Below are positions 61,568-64,000 of a stretch of DNA of 64,000 nucleotides, one piece after another; the stretch's first letter is position 1; every line of letters starts with the position of its first letter. The position numbers and the translations under genes are program-made. The DNA comes from Amaricoccus sp047275745 (GTDB lineage Bacteria > Pseudomonadota > Alphaproteobacteria > Rhodobacterales > Rhodobacteraceae), in assembly GCF_047275745.1 (NCBI RefSeq), contig NZ_JBKQWU010000016.1:24378-88377 (forward strand), written 5' to 3'. The notes beneath the pieces are model-generated. The model was not told where the DNA came from. It ran no database searches and worked only from the letters and a program-made list of their open reading frames with translations.

Positions 61568-63447
61568 TCAAAGCTCAATGCCGTCATCGGGGTTCATGGC
61601 AACCTGCCGCGCGACCATCCGCATGCGCTGGCGCATGGCGCGGGCCTTGGCCGCATCCACGTCCGGTTCGTCGTCCAGAATGTCGAACTCCTGCGCGGGC
61701 GACGGTGGTGGCGCGACGATTTCCTCATGCTCGGGCAATTCCGGTTCACGGCGGATGCCGGCGTTGGCCGGATCGCCATCGGCTTCGGCCGTCGCCGTCG
61801 CGGAAGCAGCCGGGGCCGCTATCACGCGGCTCGACCAGTCGTCGGATGACGGCTTCGGTGCGACGGGATTGGCGGCCGGGTCGGGCGGGGTCTGGATGCG
61901 TTCCATGAACCGCGCATCCTCGAAATAGCGCGCCTTGATCGCCCGGATCGGCGGCGTTCCGGCGACCATGACGATTTCATCGGATGGCGGAAGCTGCATC
62001 ACCTCGCCCGGCGTGAGCAGCGGCCGGGCCGTCTCCTGCCGCGATACCATCAAATGCCCGAGCCACGGGGCCAACCTATGCCCGGCGTAGTTGGTGGAAT
62101 CGCGCATTTCCGTCGCGGTGCCGAGGGCTTCGCTGATCCTCTTGGCCGTCCGTTCGTCGTTCGTGGCGAAGGGCGACACGGACATGGCAATTGTCCAGGA
62201 TCGCGTTGTTCGGCCCATAGGCGCGCTCGATCTGGTTGAGCGATTGGGCGATCCGAAGGGATTTCATTCCGTAGCCAGCCATGAAGGCGAGCGCGGATTC
62301 AAAGAAATCCAGGCGGCCGAGCGCGGGAAATTCGTCCAGCATCAACAGCAGCCGATGACGCTTGCCGGACGTGTTCAAGTCCTCGGTCAACCGCCTGCCG
62401 ATCTGGTTGAGGATCCACCTTACAAGGGGCTTGGTGCGGTTTATGTCGGACGGCGGCACGACAAGGTAGAGGCTGACGGGCTGGCGGCTTCCGACCAGAT
62501 CGGCAATGCGCCAATCGCAGCGGGCCGTCACCCGCGCCACAACGGGATCGCAGTATAGCCCCAGATAGGACATGGTGGTGCTGAGAACGGCCGACCTCTC
62601 ATTCTCACTCTTGTTCAGCAACGCGCGGGTCGACGACGCAATGACGGGATGAACGCCGGCTTCGCCCAGGTGCGGCGTGTCCATCATCGCGCGCAAGGTC
62701 GCCTCGACCGGGCGGCGCGGGTCGCTCAAGAAATTCGCGACGCCGGCCAAGGTCTTGTCGGCCTCGGCATAGAGAACATGCAGGATCGCGCCGACCAGCA
62801 AGCTATGGCTGGTCTTTTCCCAATGGTTGCGCTTGTCGAGCGAGCCTTCGGGATCGACCAGAATATCCGCAATATTCTGAACATCCCTGACTTCCCATTC
62901 CCCTTGCCGGCCCTCCAGCAACGGGTTGTAGGCGGACGATCTGGCGTTGGTCGGATCGAACAGCAGGACGCGGCCATGCTTCGCACGGAAGCCCGCTGTT
63001 AGCGTCCAGTTCTCGCCCTCTATGTCATGGACGATGCAGCTTCCCGGCCCGGTCAGCAGCGTCGGCACCACCAGCCCCACGCCTTTGCCTGACCGTGTGG
63101 GGGCGAAGCAGAAGACATGCTCCGGGCCGTCGTGCCTCAAATAGTCGCGTTCGTGCCGGTCAAGCACGACGTGAGGATGGCGGCGGCGATGGCAAGGAAG
63201 CCGCCCGACACGGCGATGATGCCGCCCTCCACGAAGATCGCGGGCGCATAGGCATCGAAGGAAAACACCACCAGAAGAAGGCGGGCGGATAATAGATCGG
63301 CAGGCCCGCCAGCTCGAACCATGGCGCTCCAAGCTGAGATTGAAAGCCGAGGCGGAACGCGGTCCATTGCGTCGCTGCCCACGTCATCACCAGAACGATG
63401 GTGAAGACGACGGCGATCTGACCCCAAAGGATTCGGCCTCCGCGCAT
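61568..63447 (-). pseudogene. traG: traG (VirD4 coupling protein) with several lesions
   Basis: TraG is the membrane ATPase that brings the DNA substrate to the mating channel. The N-terminal membrane part starts at 63447 (RGGRILWGQIAVVF). A missing base near 63265-63270 shifts frame before FSFDAYAP. A deletion and frame change near 63150-63175 removes about 35-45 codons before RDYLRHDGPEHV. The middle, with the P-loop APTRSGKGVG and Walker B LLLMLDEFPALG, is in a third frame. An extra C near 62169-62178 shifts it again before FATNDERTAKR, and the tail ends at 61568. At least three lesions make it non-functional. Confidence 0.9.
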
Positions 63448-63532
63448 CCAGGCTCCAAGTCGAAAAAGAGACGGAGCCGATCAGAGAGTAGGCAATTATG
63501 GATCAGGCAACAGGAAAGAGGATGCGGGATGG

Positions 63533-63832
63533 CTACCGGATACTATCGGCGGCAAATAGGACGGGTTGCGTTATTTCGCCTTGCCGCCCTGTTCCTCGGC
63601 GCCATTGCGCGCGGGCAAGGTGGCTTTCCCAACAACGGCGAGTGCGGGTCTTGTCCACGGCCGGATCGCGGTGGAGGACGATCCGCGCCACTTCCCGCCA
63701 GTCAGCTCCTTCCGCCTCAGCATCGAGCAGGCGGATGTAGGTCACGAAATGCACTTCGTCGTAGATGGTGATGGCGGGGTCGGTCGGAGCCTCGTCCTCT
63801 ACATCGGGATCAAGCTCCGGCTCCACGCGCAT
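63533..63832 (-). CDS. DUF2285-like regulatory protein, altered C-terminus
   Basis: A 99-residue protein of the small family upstream of traG-type mating clusters. Its body TIYDEVHFVTYIRLLDAEAE, GADWREVARIVLH and RRCWESHLARA matches the family I recall as DUF2285-related. The last 20 residues after ARAQW differ from the expected GYR-type ending and lie over direct-repeat copy 2, so the end may be frameshifted or replaced. ATG 63832 follows AAGAAGGATG; 63841 is an alternative. Confidence 0.6.
   Translation of the reverse strand: MRVEPELDPDVEDEAPTDPAITIYDEVHFVTYIRLLDAEAEGADWREVARIVLHRDPAVDKTRTRRCWESHLARAQWRRGTGRQGEITQPVLFAADSIR
63545..63574 (+). repeat. Direct repeat, copy 2, at the DUF2285-like gene end
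   Basis: This 30-nt copy of the repeat at 60351-60380 differs at 4 bases. It overlaps the altered C-terminal codons of the DUF2285-like gene. Confidence 0.6.
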
Positions 63833-63966
63833 GACTGTCATCCTTCTTGGGAGCGATGCGAAGAATAGGCGCGCAAGGCCGACTAGACGACTGGACACCC
63901 TGAAGGACCTCTCGCTTTGACGAGCCTTGGGTGATTCCGTGGCTTTGGCGGCGACGGGGGTATGGG

Positions 63967-64000
63967 ATGTCGGAACAGCGCGGGTTCTTCGATCTGGACG
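63967..64000 (+). mobile_element. Start of a probable IS5-family transposase, cut by the window edge
   Basis: The last bases read MSEQRGFFDLD from an ATG at 63967. This N-terminus resembles IS5-family transposases, which begin with a short FFDL(D/E)ERY-type peptide. The stretch GAGCCTTGGGTGATTCC at 63915-63931 may be its left inverted repeat. Only 11 codons are in the window, so the call is tentative. Confidence 0.45.

Larger units (their letters stand above)
56211..64000. mobile_element. Decayed integrative element beside tRNA-Lys
   Basis: The region from the integrase to the window edge combines a tRNA-adjacent tyrosine integrase, unknown small genes, and Ti/IncP-type conjugation genes (traG, a ribbon-helix-helix gene, trbB). 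int, trbB and traG all carry inactivating changes, whereas no core gene in the other 56 kb does. The right boundary lies beyond the window, and a probable insertion sequence starts at the edge. The phage-like and conjugative parts may be separate insertions. Confidence 0.75.

Noticed and set aside
1..64000. CRISPR array
   Set aside because: No regularly spaced repeats with unique spacers were seen anywhere in the window.

Overview
The window is high-GC DNA from an alphaproteobacterium, most likely Rhodobacterales (Rhodobacteraceae/Paracoccaceae type). I infer this from gene content and order: tsaE-amgK-murU-addB-addA-trxA, an F1-only ATP synthase operon (atpHAGDC without the F0 genes), DUF2794, HspQ, a fused allantoinase/OHCU decarboxylase, and MtaB. 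No database search was possible, so names rest on motifs and remembered family sequences.

Layout. 0.1-9.1 kb: a tightly overlapped plus-strand chain for tRNA t6A synthesis (tsaE), cell-wall sugar recycling (amgK, murU), recombinational repair (addB, addA) and thioredoxin. 9.1-12.0 kb: an accessory patch with about 730 bp lacking a gene, a CPBP membrane protease and a sulfotransferase. 12-29.7 kb: housekeeping and metabolic genes (accD, folC, ilvD, pip, ubiG, tRNA-Leu, gap, a DeoR regulator, a uronate-dehydrogenase-like gene, GNAT, LysR, a lysozyme-like lipoprotein, an AEC transporter, hspQ, a D-threonine-aldolase-type enzyme, a gamma-glutamyltransferase, DUF2794). 29.9-37.3 kb: a small membrane protein, the F1 operon, a methyltransferase and gloB. 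37.5-39.9 kb: clpA.

39.9-45.6 kb is a urate-to-glyoxylate cluster: cytochrome-linked urate oxidase puuD, a LysR regulator, uraH, fused puuE-uraD, ureidoglycine aminohydrolase and ureidoglycolate lyase. It is followed by a divergent XRE/DUF2083-type regulator and a three-gene operon encoding a serine-glyoxylate-type aminotransferase and both malate-CoA ligase subunits (mtkA, mtkB). The ureide pathway releases glyoxylate and the next operon encodes enzymes for glyoxylate and malate, so this 11-kb block may link purine breakdown to C2 assimilation. This is the most interesting functional hypothesis in the window.

51-56 kb: an orphan sugar-binding protein behind a 112-bp exact duplication split by an N (very probably a contig join), then GST, a small conserved protein, an entericidin-type peptide, mtaB, dapF and two tRNA-Lys genes. 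56.2-64 kb: a decayed mobile island inserted beside tRNA-Lys(CTT). It has a tyrosine integrase with a C-terminal frameshift, three unrecognised genes, trbB with a nonsense codon and a frameshift, an intact ribbon-helix-helix gene, a DUF4160/DUF2442 pair, traG with at least three lesions, a DUF2285-like gene, and the first codons of a probable IS5-family transposase at the edge. Lesions are concentrated in this island and absent from the core genes, which suggests genuine decay.
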